Origin: Alphaproteobacteria bacterium
GTDB taxonomy: Bacteria; Pseudomonadota; Alphaproteobacteria; SMXP01
Length of the DNA stretch: 10,595 nucleotides
Assembly (NCBI GenBank): GCA_021774995.1
Contig: JAJFIM010000485.1
Coordinates: forward strand, 1-10,595
Reading direction: 5' to 3'
Shown here: positions 1 to 7,034 of the stretch, in pieces
Position numbering within the stretch: the stretch's first letter is position 1
Layout: each line of letters starts with the position of its first letter
The notes under the pieces: model-generated
Database searches by the model: none
Told to the model about the DNA's origin: nothing
The model's input: the letters and a program-made list of their open reading frames with translations, nothing else
Position numbers and translations under genes: made by a program

Positions 1-1152
1 CCCTTCCCGACTTTGGACGGCGACAGCGTCCCCCCCGGCCCCGTCACCATAGGTCCTTACGCGCGCACGCCTTACACCACGAGCTCTTTGTTCAACATCT
101 CAGGCATGAGTTATGGCGCCATTTCAAAACCGGCCGTACGCGCCCTTTCCCACGGCGCGCGCAAAGCCGGGTGCTGGATGAATACCGGAGAGGGCGGTCT
201 TTCTCCTTATCACCTCGAAGGGGGATGCGATATCGTCTTTCAAATCGGCACGGCGAAATATGGCGTCCGCGATGCGGTAGGGAATTTGAGTGATGAACGC
301 CTGCGCGTAATCGCCGCCCATTCCACTGTGCGCATGATCGAAATCAAAATGAGCCAGGGGGCCAAACCCGGCAAAGGCGGCATCCTGCCGGCCGTTAAAG
401 TCACCGAGGAGATAGCGGCCGTCAGAGGCATCCCCGCAGGAGAAGCGTCAATCAGCCCAAATCGGCATACCGATATCGATTCCATCACCCAGCTTCTTGA
501 CAAGATTGAACATGTCCGTGAAGTCTCCGGCAAGCCTGTAGGTTTTAAAGCCGTTATCGGCGCCTATGGCTGGTTGGATAATCTGTGTGAAGAAATTATC
601 AAACGCGGTGCGCAATCGGCGCCGGATTTCATCACTATCGATAGTGCTGACGGGGGCACGGGGGCCGCGCCAATGAGTCTGATCGACGCCATGGGTCTGC
701 CGATCACGGAAAGCCTACCCATGGTCGTGGACAAGTTAACGGCGCATGGTCTGCGCGACCGGGTTAAAGTGATTGTGTCGGGGAAACTCATCACCCCCAT
801 CGGCGTGGCGTGGGCGCTGTGCGCCGGGGCGGATTTTGTTGTCTCCGCCCGTGGCTTCATGTTTGCTTTGGGTTGCATCCAGGCGCTTCAATGCAATAAA
901 AACACATGTCCGACGGGCATTACCACCCACAATATCAAACTGCAACGCGGACTCGACCCGGAAAACAAAGCGGAACGCGTTGCGCATTACGCAAAAAACG
1001 TGGTTCACGGGGTTGGGATCATCGCGCATTCCTGCGGTGTGCCTGAGCCGCGCCGCCTGCGCCGTTACCATGCGCGGATCGTCACGGAAAAAGGCGTCTC
1101 CATTCCTATGGACGAGCTTTATCCCACCGTGAGCGCTTCTCAACAATCCTAG
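1..1152 (+). CDS. FMN-binding glutamate synthase family protein (5' end missing)
   Basis: This is the C-terminal part of a stand-alone protein related to the synthase domain of glutamate synthase (GltB central/FMN region). The frame is open from base 1, so the start lies outside the window; the TTG at 13 is an internal codon. About 383 residues are visible, and relatives usually have about 500, so roughly the first 120 to 150 are missing. Numbering from the TTG codon, FMN-barrel signatures include NTGEGG (57-62), IKMSQGAKPGKGG (111-123), DGGTGAAP (213-220) and SARGFMFALGC (278-288). Three cysteines spaced C-x5-C-x4-C (288, 294, 299) match the ligands of the 3Fe-4S cluster in glutamate synthase. 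The amidotransferase domain is not seen. Family members are often of unknown substrate, so glutamate synthesis itself is not shown. A weak hairpin follows the stop, and the RidA gene begins 90 bases later. Confidence 0.88.
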   Translation, partial: PFPTLDGDSVPPGPVTIGPYARTPYTTSSLFNISGMSYGAISKPAVRALSHGARKAGCWMNTGEGGLSPYHLEGGCDIVFQIGTAKYGVRDAVGNLSDERLRVIAAHSTVRMIEIKMSQGAKPGKGGILPAVKVTEEIAAVRGIPAGEASISPNRHTDIDSITQLLDKIEHVREVSGKPVGFKAVIGAYGWLDNLCEEIIKRGAQSAPDFITIDSADGGTGAAPMSLIDAMGLPITESLPMVVDKLTAHGLRDRVKVIVSGKLITPIGVAWALCAGADFVVSARGFMFALGCIQALQCNKNTCPTGITTHNIKLQRGLDPENKAERVAHYAKNVVHGVGIIAHSCGVPEPRRLRRYHARIVTEKGVSIPMDELYPTVSASQQS

Positions 1153-1157
1153 AATAC

Positions 1158-1180
1158 GCAGGTGAAAACCTGTTCCCCCT
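1158..1180 (+). terminator. Weak hairpin after the glutamate-synthase-like gene
   Basis: CAGGT (1159-1163) and ACCTG (1168-1172) form a five-pair stem around a GAAA loop, with a possible extra G-T pair outside. The next bases are TTCCCCCTTTT, so the U-tract is broken. It begins six bases after the stop codon. The stem is short, so at best this is a weak or leaky terminator separating the first gene from the RidA gene. Confidence 0.25.
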
Positions 1181-1242
1181 TTTCGCTTTGTGCTCTAAAG
1201 TCGCGGCTCATTTTCAAAGCGATTTTTCAGGAGTTGAAGCAT

Positions 1243-1710
1243 ATGAGCGGTCGAATCGAGATGCGGTTGACGGAATTGGGTCTTGAACTGGGCGCGCCTG
1301 CGGGGCCGGCCGCCAACTATGTTCCTTATGTGATCAGCGGCAATCAGGTCTTTATCTCCGGCCAGGTTCCCATGACCCCGCAGGGTTTAAAATTCCAGGG
1401 GAAAGTAGGCGGCGACCTAACGCTCGACCAGGGCCGGGAAGCGGCTAAGCTTTGCGCGCTCAACATTCTGGCGCAAGTAAAAAGCGCCTGCGAAGGCGAT
1501 CTCGACCGGGTGACGGCTTGCGTTAAACTGGGCGGCTTCGTCAATTCCGGGGCCGATTTTGACCAGCACCCGGCCGTGATCAATGGCGCATCCGATCTCA
1601 TGGTCGAGGTGTTTGGCGATATTGGCCGGCACGCGCGCTACGCCGTGGGCGCCGCCAGCCTGCCGTTTAATGTCGCCGTTGAGGTCGACGCCATATTCGA
1701 GATCGCGTAG
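1243..1710 (+). CDS. RidA family protein (YjgF/YER057c/UK114), long form
   Basis: A 155-residue member of the RidA superfamily. Known RidA proteins hydrolyse reactive enamine/imine intermediates released by PLP enzymes such as threonine dehydratase, but several subfamilies have other or unknown roles. The subfamily with ANYVPYV (24-30), FISGQVP (37-43) and a long insert with NGASDLMVEVFG (114-125) is typical of alphaproteobacteria and is longer than the 128-residue E. coli RidA. R132 and E147 fall where the catalytic Arg105 and Glu120 of E. coli RidA are expected, so deaminase activity is plausible. I chose the ATG at 1243 because AGGAG lies nine bases upstream (1229-1233) and because homology begins near it. 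The frame is open back to a GTG at 1162, but those extra 27 residues look non-conserved. The acyltransferase gene starts 29 bases after the stop. Confidence 0.9.
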   Translation: MSGRIEMRLTELGLELGAPAGPAANYVPYVISGNQVFISGQVPMTPQGLKFQGKVGGDLTLDQGREAAKLCALNILAQVKSACEGDLDRVTACVKLGGFVNSGADFDQHPAVINGASDLMVEVFGDIGRHARYAVGAASLPFNVAVEVDAIFEIA

Positions 1711-1739
1711 AATCGAAAGCTGACACAAGGACGCAACCC

Positions 1740-2927
1740 ATGCCCACCCCGTCCTCTTCGGACAGTTGGACGATCAAGCTTGCGCATAAAACGGCGCATA
1801 TAGATGCGGCTGCGTGGGACGCCTGCGCTAATCCGGATGGAACTTATGATCCTTTTGTCAGTCACGCCTTTTTACTGGCGCTGGAGGAAAGCGGTTCGGC
1901 CGATGCGCAAACCGGCTGGGCGCCTCACCATATTCTGATCGAAGACGGCAAAGGCATATTGCTGGGCGCCGCGCCGCTCTATCTAAAAAACCATTCTCAA
2001 GGCGAATATGTCTTCGACCATGGGTGGGCGGACGCCTATATGCGCGCAGGCGGCCAGTATTATCCAAAATTTCAAGTCTCGGCGCCCTTTACGCCAGTCA
2101 CCGGCAGACGTCTTCTCGCGCGCCCAGGCGCGGATGAAAACAAGATTAAACAACAGCTAATTGCGGCAATGAAAAAACTAACACTGGACGCAAAAGTGTC
2201 CTCGCTCCACGTGACCTTCATGCCGGAAGAGGAATGGCATGAATTCGGCAGGCATGATTTTCTGTTGCGCACCGATAAGCAGTTCCACTGGGAGAATCGC
2301 GGATATAGTTCCTTCAAAGATTTTCTTGATGATTTAGCGTCCCGAAAACGCAAAAACCTGCGTAAAGAGCGCCTGGCGGCCTTAGCCCCTGGAATTGAGA
2401 TTGAACGCGTAACGGGCGATGACTTGCAGGAGCGTCACTGGGACGCCTTTTATGGATTTTATGTTGATACCGGATTGCGCAAATGGGGGCGTCCTTATCT
2501 GACCCGCGAATTTTTTTCCATGGTGAACGAAACCCTGGCCGATCAGACATTGCTCGTTTTGTGTAAACGGGACGGGCGATACATTGCCGGCGCGCTGAAT
2601 TTTATCGGCGGCGATGCGCTTTATGGACGCAATTGGGGATGCGTGGAAGATCACCCTTATCTCCATTTCGAAACCTGTTATTATCAGGCTATCGATTTCG
2701 CCATCGAAAGGGGTTTGAAAAAAGTGGAGGCCGGAGCGCAAGGCGCGCATAAATTAGCAAGAGGTTATTCGCCCGCGCCGACTTACAGCGCCCATTACAT
2801 ACCTGATCCTCATTTTCGCGATGCGGTGCGCGACTATCTGGAGGAAGAGCGCCGCTACATAAAATCAGACATTGATCTTCTCTCAACGCACACGCCCTTC
2901 CGTCACGCAAATCCTGACAAAGGCTGA
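1740..2927 (+). CDS. FemAB-like GNAT family N-acyltransferase (COG3146/DUF482 type)
   Basis: A 395-residue protein of the family annotated as 'peptidoglycan biosynthesis/recognition' or GNAT family N-acetyltransferase (Pfam FemAB_like). These have a double GNAT fold like the FemAB/MprF aminoacyl-transferases, but the substrate is not established. Family signatures are clear: QFHWENRGY (181-189), SRKRKNLRKER (201-211), ALNFIGGDALYGRNWGC (285-301), LHFETCYYQAIDFAI (308-322) and EAGAQGAHK (330-338), followed by RGYSP. Length is normal for the family and the sequence carries no signal peptide, so it should be cytoplasmic. The ATG at 1740 has AAGGA (1727-1731) eight bases upstream. It lies 29 bases behind the RidA gene and only five bases ahead of the HIT gene, so the three are probably co-transcribed. 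The assignment to the family is firm; the reaction is not known. Confidence 0.87.
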   Translation: MPTPSSSDSWTIKLAHKTAHIDAAAWDACANPDGTYDPFVSHAFLLALEESGSADAQTGWAPHHILIEDGKGILLGAAPLYLKNHSQGEYVFDHGWADAYMRAGGQYYPKFQVSAPFTPVTGRRLLARPGADENKIKQQLIAAMKKLTLDAKVSSLHVTFMPEEEWHEFGRHDFLLRTDKQFHWENRGYSSFKDFLDDLASRKRKNLRKERLAALAPGIEIERVTGDDLQERHWDAFYGFYVDTGLRKWGRPYLTREFFSMVNETLADQTLLVLCKRDGRYIAGALNFIGGDALYGRNWGCVEDHPYLHFETCYYQAIDFAIERGLKKVEAGAQGAHKLARGYSPAPTYSAHYIPDPHFRDAVRDYLEEERRYIKSDIDLLSTHTPFRHANPDKG

Positions 2928-2932
2928 TCGCC

Positions 2933-3352
2933 ATGGCTTACGACCCAAATAATATTTTCGCAAAGATACTGCGCGGTGAGATCCCGTGCATAAAAGTGTT
3001 CGAGGACGATTTCACGCTTGCCTTTCTCGATATCATGCCGCAAGCCCAAGGACACACGCTCGTCATCCCCAAAGCGGCCGCTGAAAACTTATTTGACTTG
3101 GACCCCGCTATGGCGGCGGCCCTGATACGCACCACGCAAAAAGTCGCCAAAGCCGTAAAAAAGGCGGTGAACGCCGAGGGCGTGATGGTGGCGCAACTCA
3201 ACGGCGCTGCGGCCGGACAAAGCGTCTTTCACGTTCATTTCCACATCATCCCGCGCCAGGGCGGCATAGATTTAAACCTGCACGCGCGGGATCAGGTCGA
3301 CAAAGACGAACTTCAGGTAATAGCGGAAAAAATAAAAGCGGCGCTGGGATAG
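2933..3352 (+). CDS. HIT family protein (histidine triad nucleotide hydrolase/transferase)
   Basis: A 139-residue HIT-domain protein, close in length and sequence to bacterial HinT-like proteins. The family hydrolyses or transfers nucleotidyl groups, for example AMP from lysyl-AMP or phosphoramidates. The histidine triad reads HVHFHIIPR, with H100, H102 and H104; H102 is the expected nucleophile. Further family marks are NIFAKILRGEIP (7-18), AFLDIMPQAQGHTLVIPK (30-47) and N90 with G95-Q96-S97 ahead of the triad. It is expected to be a cytoplasmic homodimer. The start codon is five bases after the stop of the acyltransferase gene, and its ribosome binding site (AAAGG, 2919-2923) lies inside the end of that gene, so translation is probably coupled. 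The gene converges with clpA, whose stop is 29 bases further on. A true physiological substrate cannot be inferred. Confidence 0.93.
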   Translation: MAYDPNNIFAKILRGEIPCIKVFEDDFTLAFLDIMPQAQGHTLVIPKAAAENLFDLDPAMAAALIRTTQKVAKAVKKAVNAEGVMVAQLNGAAAGQSVFHVHFHIIPRQGGIDLNLHARDQVDKDELQVIAEKIKAALG

Positions 3353-3358
3353 TGATAC

Positions 3359-3379
3359 GCACCGCCCATTAGCCGGTGC
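3359..3379. terminator. Short dyad between the convergent HIT and clpA genes
   Basis: GCACCG (3359-3364) and CGGTGC (3374-3379) form a six-pair stem with a nine-base loop in the 29-base gap between two convergent stop codons. No U-tract follows on either strand. Its position suits a bidirectional 3' end, but the sequence support is weak. Confidence 0.22.
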
Positions 3380-3381
3380 TG

Positions 3382-5799
3382 TCAATCCGCCGTCACTGGA
3401 ACAGACGGCACCGAGCCGCCGCCATTGTCGCCGGGGCCGCCTTTGTTTTTTGGAGGCGTCTCGGTGGAAATCTGGTCATCCTCCGCACTGTCCTCTTCCG
3501 CAGAGTCCCGCTCCGATTTTGCCGGTGCGGGGGGCAGTTCAACAAATTCAAACGTCAATTTATTTTGGTCGTCCACAGCGACGCGCACAGTGCCGCCACG
3601 CTTTAATTTGCCGAAAAGCAATTCTTCCGCCAACGGTTTTTTGATGTGCTCCTGAATGACGCGCGCTAAGGGCCGGGCGCCGAAAGACTCGTCATAGCCT
3701 TCTTTAGCCAGCCACTTATTTGCCTCATCGGTCAGCTCAAACATGACATTGCGATCGTCAAGTTGCGCCTCCAATTGCAAGACGAATTTCTCGACCACGC
3801 GCGCAATCACTTCCGGCGTCAAGCCGCTAAAGGACACAACAGCATCAAGCCGGTTGCGGAACTCAGGCGAGAACATGCGTTTAATCGCCTCTTCATCGTC
3901 CCCTTCGCGTTTGCCCCGGCCAAATCCCATGGAGGATTTCGCTAAGTCCGTCGCCCCGGCATTTGTCGTCATGATCAGAACGACATTTCTGAAATCAATT
4001 TTCTTGCCGTTATGATCGGTCAGGCTGCCGTGATCCATCACTTGCAGAAGGATGTTAAACAAATCGGGATGGGCTTTCTCGATTTCGTCGAGAAGAAGCA
4101 CGCAATGGGGGTTTTGATCGACGCCGTCGGTCAACAGGCCCCCTTGGTCAAAACCAACATAGCCCGGAGGCGCGCCAATTAACCGCGACACCGTGTGGCG
4201 CTCCATATATTCCGACATATCGAAGCGCAACAATTCAACGCCCATGATGCTGGCCAATTGTTTGGCGACTTCCGTTTTGCCAACCCCGGTGGGGCCGGAA
4301 AAAAGATAATTTCCGATCGGCTTTTCCGGTTCGCGCAGGCCCGCGCGCGACAGCTTGATCGCCGCCGCCAATTGCTCGATGGCCAGATCCTGACCGAACA
4401 CAACGCGCTTCAGGTTTTTCTCAAGATCCGCCAACACTTGCGTGTCGGATTTCGAAACGGATTTGGGCGGAATGCGCGCCATTTTGGCGATCACGGCTTC
4501 AACTTCTTTGGTTCCTATGGTCTTGCGGCGTTTCGCGGCGGGCAACAACATTTGCGCTGCGCCCACTTCATCAATCACGTCAATGGCTTTATCGGGAAGT
4601 TTGCGGTCATGCATATATTTTGCGGATAGCTCCACCGCCGCCTTAATCGCATCCGCCGTGTAGCGCACTTTGTGGAACTTTTCAAAATACGGCTTCAACC
4701 CTTTTAAGATTTTAATCGTGTCGGGAACGCTTGGCTCCGTCACATCTATTTTTTGAAAACGCCGCGCGAGCGCCCGATCTTTTTCAAAATATTGCCGGAA
4801 CTCTTTATACGTCGTTGATCCCATACAGCGCAGGGTTCCGCTTTGGAGCGCCGGTTTCAGCAAATTCGACGCATCCATGGCGCCGCCGCTAGTGGCGCCC
4901 GCCCCGATCACCGTGTGAATCTCGTCTATGAACAAAATTGCTTCTGGCATTTCTTCAAGCTCGGACATAACGGCCTTAATGCGCTCTTCAAAATCACCGC
5001 GATACCGCGTGCCCGCAAGAAGCGCGCCCATATCAAGTGAAAAAATCGTACAATCTTTGAGCACTTCCGGAACTTCTTCATTCACGATTTTGCGGGCCAG
5101 CCCTTCTGCAATAGCCGTTTTACCGACACCCGGATCGCCGACGAGGAGAGGGTTGTTTTTCTGCCGCCGGCAAAGGATTTGAATCGTCCGCTCAACTTCC
5201 GCTTCCCGGCCAATCAGCGGATCAATCTTACCCGCCGTCGCTTTGACATTCAGATTATCGCAATAGGCGTCCAGCGCTTCAGTGCCGTCTTTACCGGCGT
5301 CCGCACTTTCAAATTCTTCTTCCTCCATGCCGCGCGGACTTCGCGATTCCGACATGCCTGGTCTTTTGGCCACGCCATGCGAAATATAATTCACCGCGTC
5401 ATAACGCGTCATGTCCTGTTCCTGGAGAAAGTAGGCGGCGTGGCTTTCGCGTTCCGCAAACAACGCCACCAGAACATTGGCGCCCGTTACTTCTTCGCGG
5501 CCCGAAGACTGCACATGAATCACCGCGCGTTGAATCACGCGCTGAAAGGCGGCGGTTGGTTTTGCGTCTTCCTGGCTGGCAACGATCAGGCTGGAAAGTT
5601 CGTGTGAAATATACGTGACCAGCGCGTCTTTGAGCACTTCCAAATCAACATTGCAGGCGCGCATCACCGCCGTCGCGTCTTTGTCCTCAATGAGCGCGAA
5701 GAGCAAATGCTCCAGCGTGGCGTATTCGTGATCATGCTCACCGGCCAATCTGATGGCGCGGTGCAGAGCATCTTCCAGGCTTTGAGAGAATGAAGGCAA
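3382..5799 (-). CDS. clpA: ATP-dependent Clp protease ATP-binding subunit ClpA
   Basis: ClpA is the AAA+ unfoldase that feeds substrates into the ClpP peptidase and takes N-degron substrates from ClpS. The 805 residues contain the Clp N-domain repeats (about 1-145), an acidic linker (about 150-175), the first AAA+ module with Walker A GDPGVGKT (221-228) and Walker B ILFIDE (288-293), and the second with GPTGVGKT (502-509) and VLLLDE (567-572). SMGFG (623-627) lies where the ClpP-binding loop is expected. A ClpB-type middle coiled coil is absent, which separates it from ClpB. The last 50 residues are an unusual acidic, Gly/Pro-rich tail. The start is TTG: family proteins begin MPSFS, exactly as read from 5799, and AAGGAG inside the last codons of clpS sits 12 bases upstream. 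clpS ends nine bases before, so the pair is an operon with probable translational coupling. Confidence 0.97.
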   Translation of the reverse strand: MPSFSQSLEDALHRAIRLAGEHDHEYATLEHLLFALIEDKDATAVMRACNVDLEVLKDALVTYISHELSSLIVASQEDAKPTAAFQRVIQRAVIHVQSSGREEVTGANVLVALFAERESHAAYFLQEQDMTRYDAVNYISHGVAKRPGMSESRSPRGMEEEEFESADAGKDGTEALDAYCDNLNVKATAGKIDPLIGREAEVERTIQILCRRQKNNPLLVGDPGVGKTAIAEGLARKIVNEEVPEVLKDCTIFSLDMGALLAGTRYRGDFEERIKAVMSELEEMPEAILFIDEIHTVIGAGATSGGAMDASNLLKPALQSGTLRCMGSTTYKEFRQYFEKDRALARRFQKIDVTEPSVPDTIKILKGLKPYFEKFHKVRYTADAIKAAVELSAKYMHDRKLPDKAIDVIDEVGAAQMLLPAAKRRKTIGTKEVEAVIAKMARIPPKSVSKSDTQVLADLEKNLKRVVFGQDLAIEQLAAAIKLSRAGLREPEKPIGNYLFSGPTGVGKTEVAKQLASIMGVELLRFDMSEYMERHTVSRLIGAPPGYVGFDQGGLLTDGVDQNPHCVLLLDEIEKAHPDLFNILLQVMDHGSLTDHNGKKIDFRNVVLIMTTNAGATDLAKSSMGFGRGKREGDDEEAIKRMFSPEFRNRLDAVVSFSGLTPEVIARVVEKFVLQLEAQLDDRNVMFELTDEANKWLAKEGYDESFGARPLARVIQEHIKKPLAEELLFGKLKRGGTVRVAVDDQNKLTFEFVELPPAPAKSERDSAEEDSAEDDQISTETPPKNKGGPGDNGGGSVPSVPVTAD

Positions 5800-5808
5800 G
5801 GTGACGTG

Positions 5809-6159
5809 TTACTCCTTTTCCATTGTGCATTGCAGCGGATGCTGATGACGCCGGGATTCATCGATTACTTGCGCTACTTTGGTCTCAGCGACTTCATACG
5901 TAAAGACCCCGCAGTGACCCACGCCATTTTGGTGAACATGCAGCATGATGCGGGTCGCATCCTCACGGCTTTTATAAAAATATTTTTGCAGCACAAATAT
6001 GACGAACTCCATCGGCGTATAATCATCATTCAGGAGCAAAACACGATAAAGTGACGGTTTTTTTGTCTTCGGTTTGGTCTTGGTGATCAAACCCGTCGCG
6101 GGATCAGAGTCCCGATTCTTGTCCTTATCGTCCTCCGACATAAAAATCAGCGGTTTCAC
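5809..6159 (-). CDS. clpS: ATP-dependent Clp protease adaptor ClpS
   Basis: ClpS is the N-recognin that binds bulky hydrophobic N-terminal residues and hands the protein to the ClpA N-domain. The core is highly conserved: LLLNDDYTPMEFV (41-53), ATRIMLHVHQNGVG (68-81), CGVFTYEVAETKV (83-95) and HPLQCTMEKE at the end. N44, D45, D46, T48, M50, M72 and H76 correspond to the E. coli N-degron pocket residues (numbers ten lower there). The flexible N-terminal tail is charged, as usual. The start is uncertain: GTG at 6159 has a GAGAG-type ribosome binding site about eight bases upstream, whereas the ATG at 6141 (MSEDD) fits the family start better but lacks such a site. The two differ by six residues. 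It is the first gene of the clpS-clpA operon; a possible promoter lies 45 to 80 bases upstream. Confidence 0.96.
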   Translation of the reverse strand: MKPLIFMSEDDKDKNRDSDPATGLITKTKPKTKKPSLYRVLLLNDDYTPMEFVIFVLQKYFYKSREDATRIMLHVHQNGVGHCGVFTYEVAETKVAQVIDESRRHQHPLQCTMEKE

Positions 6160-6210
6160 TTAAGCAATCTCTCTTCATTCATACAGCCGGGCTGTTCCCG
6201 GTTTTGAGCC

Positions 6211-6238
6211 ATCATAACGCATAAAACATGAACCCAAG
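6211..6238 (-). promoter_or_regulatory. Candidate clpS-clpA promoter
   Basis: On the - strand, CTTGGG (6238-6233) and TATGAT (6216-6211) are separated by 16 bases. The -10 matches five of six bases of the sigma-70 consensus; the -35 is poor. The CTTG start together with TTATGAT also loosely resembles heat-shock (RpoH) promoters of alphaproteobacteria, but the match is incomplete. Transcription would begin near 6204 and give a leader of about 45 bases containing a small CCGGG/CCCGG hairpin (6187-6201). Confidence 0.33.
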
Positions 6239-6244
6239 CCTTAC

Positions 6245-6282
6245 AAGATAGGCAGGCCGGTCTCAAGCGCAAGGCCTATCTT
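6245..6282. repeat. 9-bp inverted repeat upstream of clpS
   Basis: AAGATAGGC (6245-6253) and GCCTATCTT (6274-6282) are perfect inverted copies separated by 20 bases. The spacer also holds GGCC/AGGCC segments that could pair in a competing, shifted stem. There is no U-tract on either side, so a terminator is unlikely. It lies just upstream of the candidate clpS promoter, about 7 bases from its -35, which would suit an operator. No known site is recognised. Confidence 0.5.
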
Positions 6283-6374
6283 ATCAGTTCCACCCATGAG
6301 GCGTGCGCCGCCGCCTCTATTTTGAGTCACTTGCAAATATAGGGCGTCAAGCTCTGACATTCAAAGCCACACGC

Positions 6375-6404
6375 AAAAAAGGGCCCGTCCGAAGACAGGC
6401 CCTT
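6375..6404 (-). terminator. Rho-independent terminator of the phasin gene
   Basis: On the - strand an 11-pair stem (6404-6394 with 6389-6379, one G-T wobble) closes on a TTCG loop between C and G, the very stable cUUCGg tetraloop, and runs directly into a T-tract of six (6380-6375). This is a textbook intrinsic terminator, 57 bases past the phasin stop codon. The matching A-rich flank on the other side (TTAATAAA on the + strand) is not a U-tract for + transcripts, so it acts on the phasin strand only. Intergenic space from 6160 to 6461 otherwise holds only the clpS promoter candidate and dyads listed separately. Confidence 0.9.
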
Positions 6405-6417
6405 AATAAAGTTTACA

Positions 6418-6443
6418 GCGGCGCGTTTTTTTTAGCGCGCCGC
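6418..6443 (-). repeat. GC-rich hairpin in the phasin 3' untranslated region
   Basis: GCGGCGCG (6418-6425) and CGCGCCGC (6436-6443) form a perfect eight-pair stem. The ten-base loop contains a run of eight T on the + strand, hence eight A in the phasin transcript. It starts 18 bases after the stop codon and 13 bases ahead of the terminator stem. As transcribed it has no U-tract behind it, so it is not itself a terminator. It could stabilise the mRNA 3' end. Confidence 0.6.
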
Positions 6444-6461
6444 CCGTGTTTTTTATCGCGG

Positions 6462-6905
6462 TTAAGCTTGAACCTTATTCATAACATCGGATACCCGGCT
6501 GTTCAAAGGATCGAGAGCCACACGCGACGTCTCGCTGAACATGCCGGCGATTTTGCTCATCTGACCTACATAGGATTCAAAAGCAGTTTTAGCAAAATTG
6601 CTTTGAATTTCAACAAGTTCCTGGATGGAGCGCGCTTTGATGGCGGCTTCCGCCACGGACGCGCTCTCTTCCAGAGCCTGCTTTGAAAAAGCCAGGGCTT
6701 CGCCTTGCAACTCTTCCAGGCCCGCCTTGGCGGCGTTTGAACACTCCACCAAAGCTTGATAATTTTCTTTGCTGAATTCAGTCACATCGCCATAAGCGCC
6801 GAACGCCTGTTCAAAACCGTTGGTCAAAACATCTTCGCCAAACTGATTCGCCTTGTCGTTTTTTGCAGTGGAATTTTTTGCGGTTGATTTAGTTTTTCCA
6901 GCCAT
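6462..6905 (-). CDS. Phasin family protein (Phasin_2 type)
   Basis: A 147-residue phasin. Phasins coat polyhydroxyalkanoate granules in the cytoplasm and control their number and size. After a lysine/threonine/alanine-rich N-terminal stretch (1-20), nearly the whole protein is predicted amphipathic helix without prolines until residue 133. Family marks are VECSNAAKAGLEELQGEALAF-like sequence at 53-73 and the segment around SIQELVEIQSNFAKTAFESY (93-112). No signal peptide or membrane segment is present. The ATG at 6905 has AGAGG six bases upstream. The gene appears monocistronic: it has its own strong promoter and a strong terminator. No PHA synthase or depolymerase gene lies in the window, so the granule role comes from the family. 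Which numbered phasin it is cannot be told, so no symbol is given. Confidence 0.9.
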   Translation of the reverse strand: MAGKTKSTAKNSTAKNDKANQFGEDVLTNGFEQAFGAYGDVTEFSKENYQALVECSNAAKAGLEELQGEALAFSKQALEESASVAEAAIKARSIQELVEIQSNFAKTAFESYVGQMSKIAGMFSETSRVALDPLNSRVSDVMNKVQA

Positions 6906-6975
6906 TTTAAGCCTCTTTCTCTAAATTGTTTTCTAAAAGCCACCGTTTTAGGGGAATATACGGCTTTAGGGGTTT

Positions 6976-6990
6976 TGTTGCATTGCAGCA
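6976..6990. promoter_or_regulatory. TGCA dyad 1, candidate PhaR operator at the phasin start site
   Basis: TGTTGCATTGCAGCA is a 15-base imperfect dyad (TGTTGCA and TGCAGCA around one base). It lies just downstream of the predicted phasin transcription start (about +3 to +17). In alphaproteobacteria such as Paracoccus and Rhodobacter, the repressor PhaR binds TGC-rich sites at phasin promoters and releases them when polyester is present. The assignment to PhaR is inferred from that and from the phasin gene downstream. Confidence 0.6.
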
Positions 6991-6999
6991 TTCTCAATC

Positions 7000-7028
7000 T
7001 ATATAGGTCGGTGTTTTCACCTTGTCAA
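7000..7028 (-). promoter_or_regulatory. Phasin promoter, near-consensus sigma-70
   Basis: On the - strand TTGACA (7028-7023), a perfect -35, is followed after exactly 17 bases by TATATA (7005-7000). Transcription should start near 6993 and give a leader of about 88 bases before the phasin ATG at 6905. A strong core promoter held by flanking operators is what a repressor-controlled storage-granule gene would be expected to have. Confidence 0.75.
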
Positions 7029-7034
7029 GTATAA

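Noticed and set aside
773..1132. 119-residue + strand frame inside the glutamate-synthase-like gene
   Set aside because: It is an alternative frame within sequence that encodes the cluster cysteines and FMN motifs in the main frame.
1162..1242. 27-residue N-terminal extension of the RidA protein
   Set aside because: AGGAG is correctly placed for the ATG at 1243, and the extension does not resemble the family.
4195..5607. Two + strand open frames (144 and 142 residues) opposite clpA
   Set aside because: The opposite strand encodes conserved AAA+ motifs throughout; the antisense frames have shadow-like composition and no family marks.
6303..6686. 127-residue + strand open frame over the phasin 3' end and terminator
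   Set aside because: It runs through the strong intrinsic terminator hairpin and antisense to the phasin gene, and has no recognisable domain.
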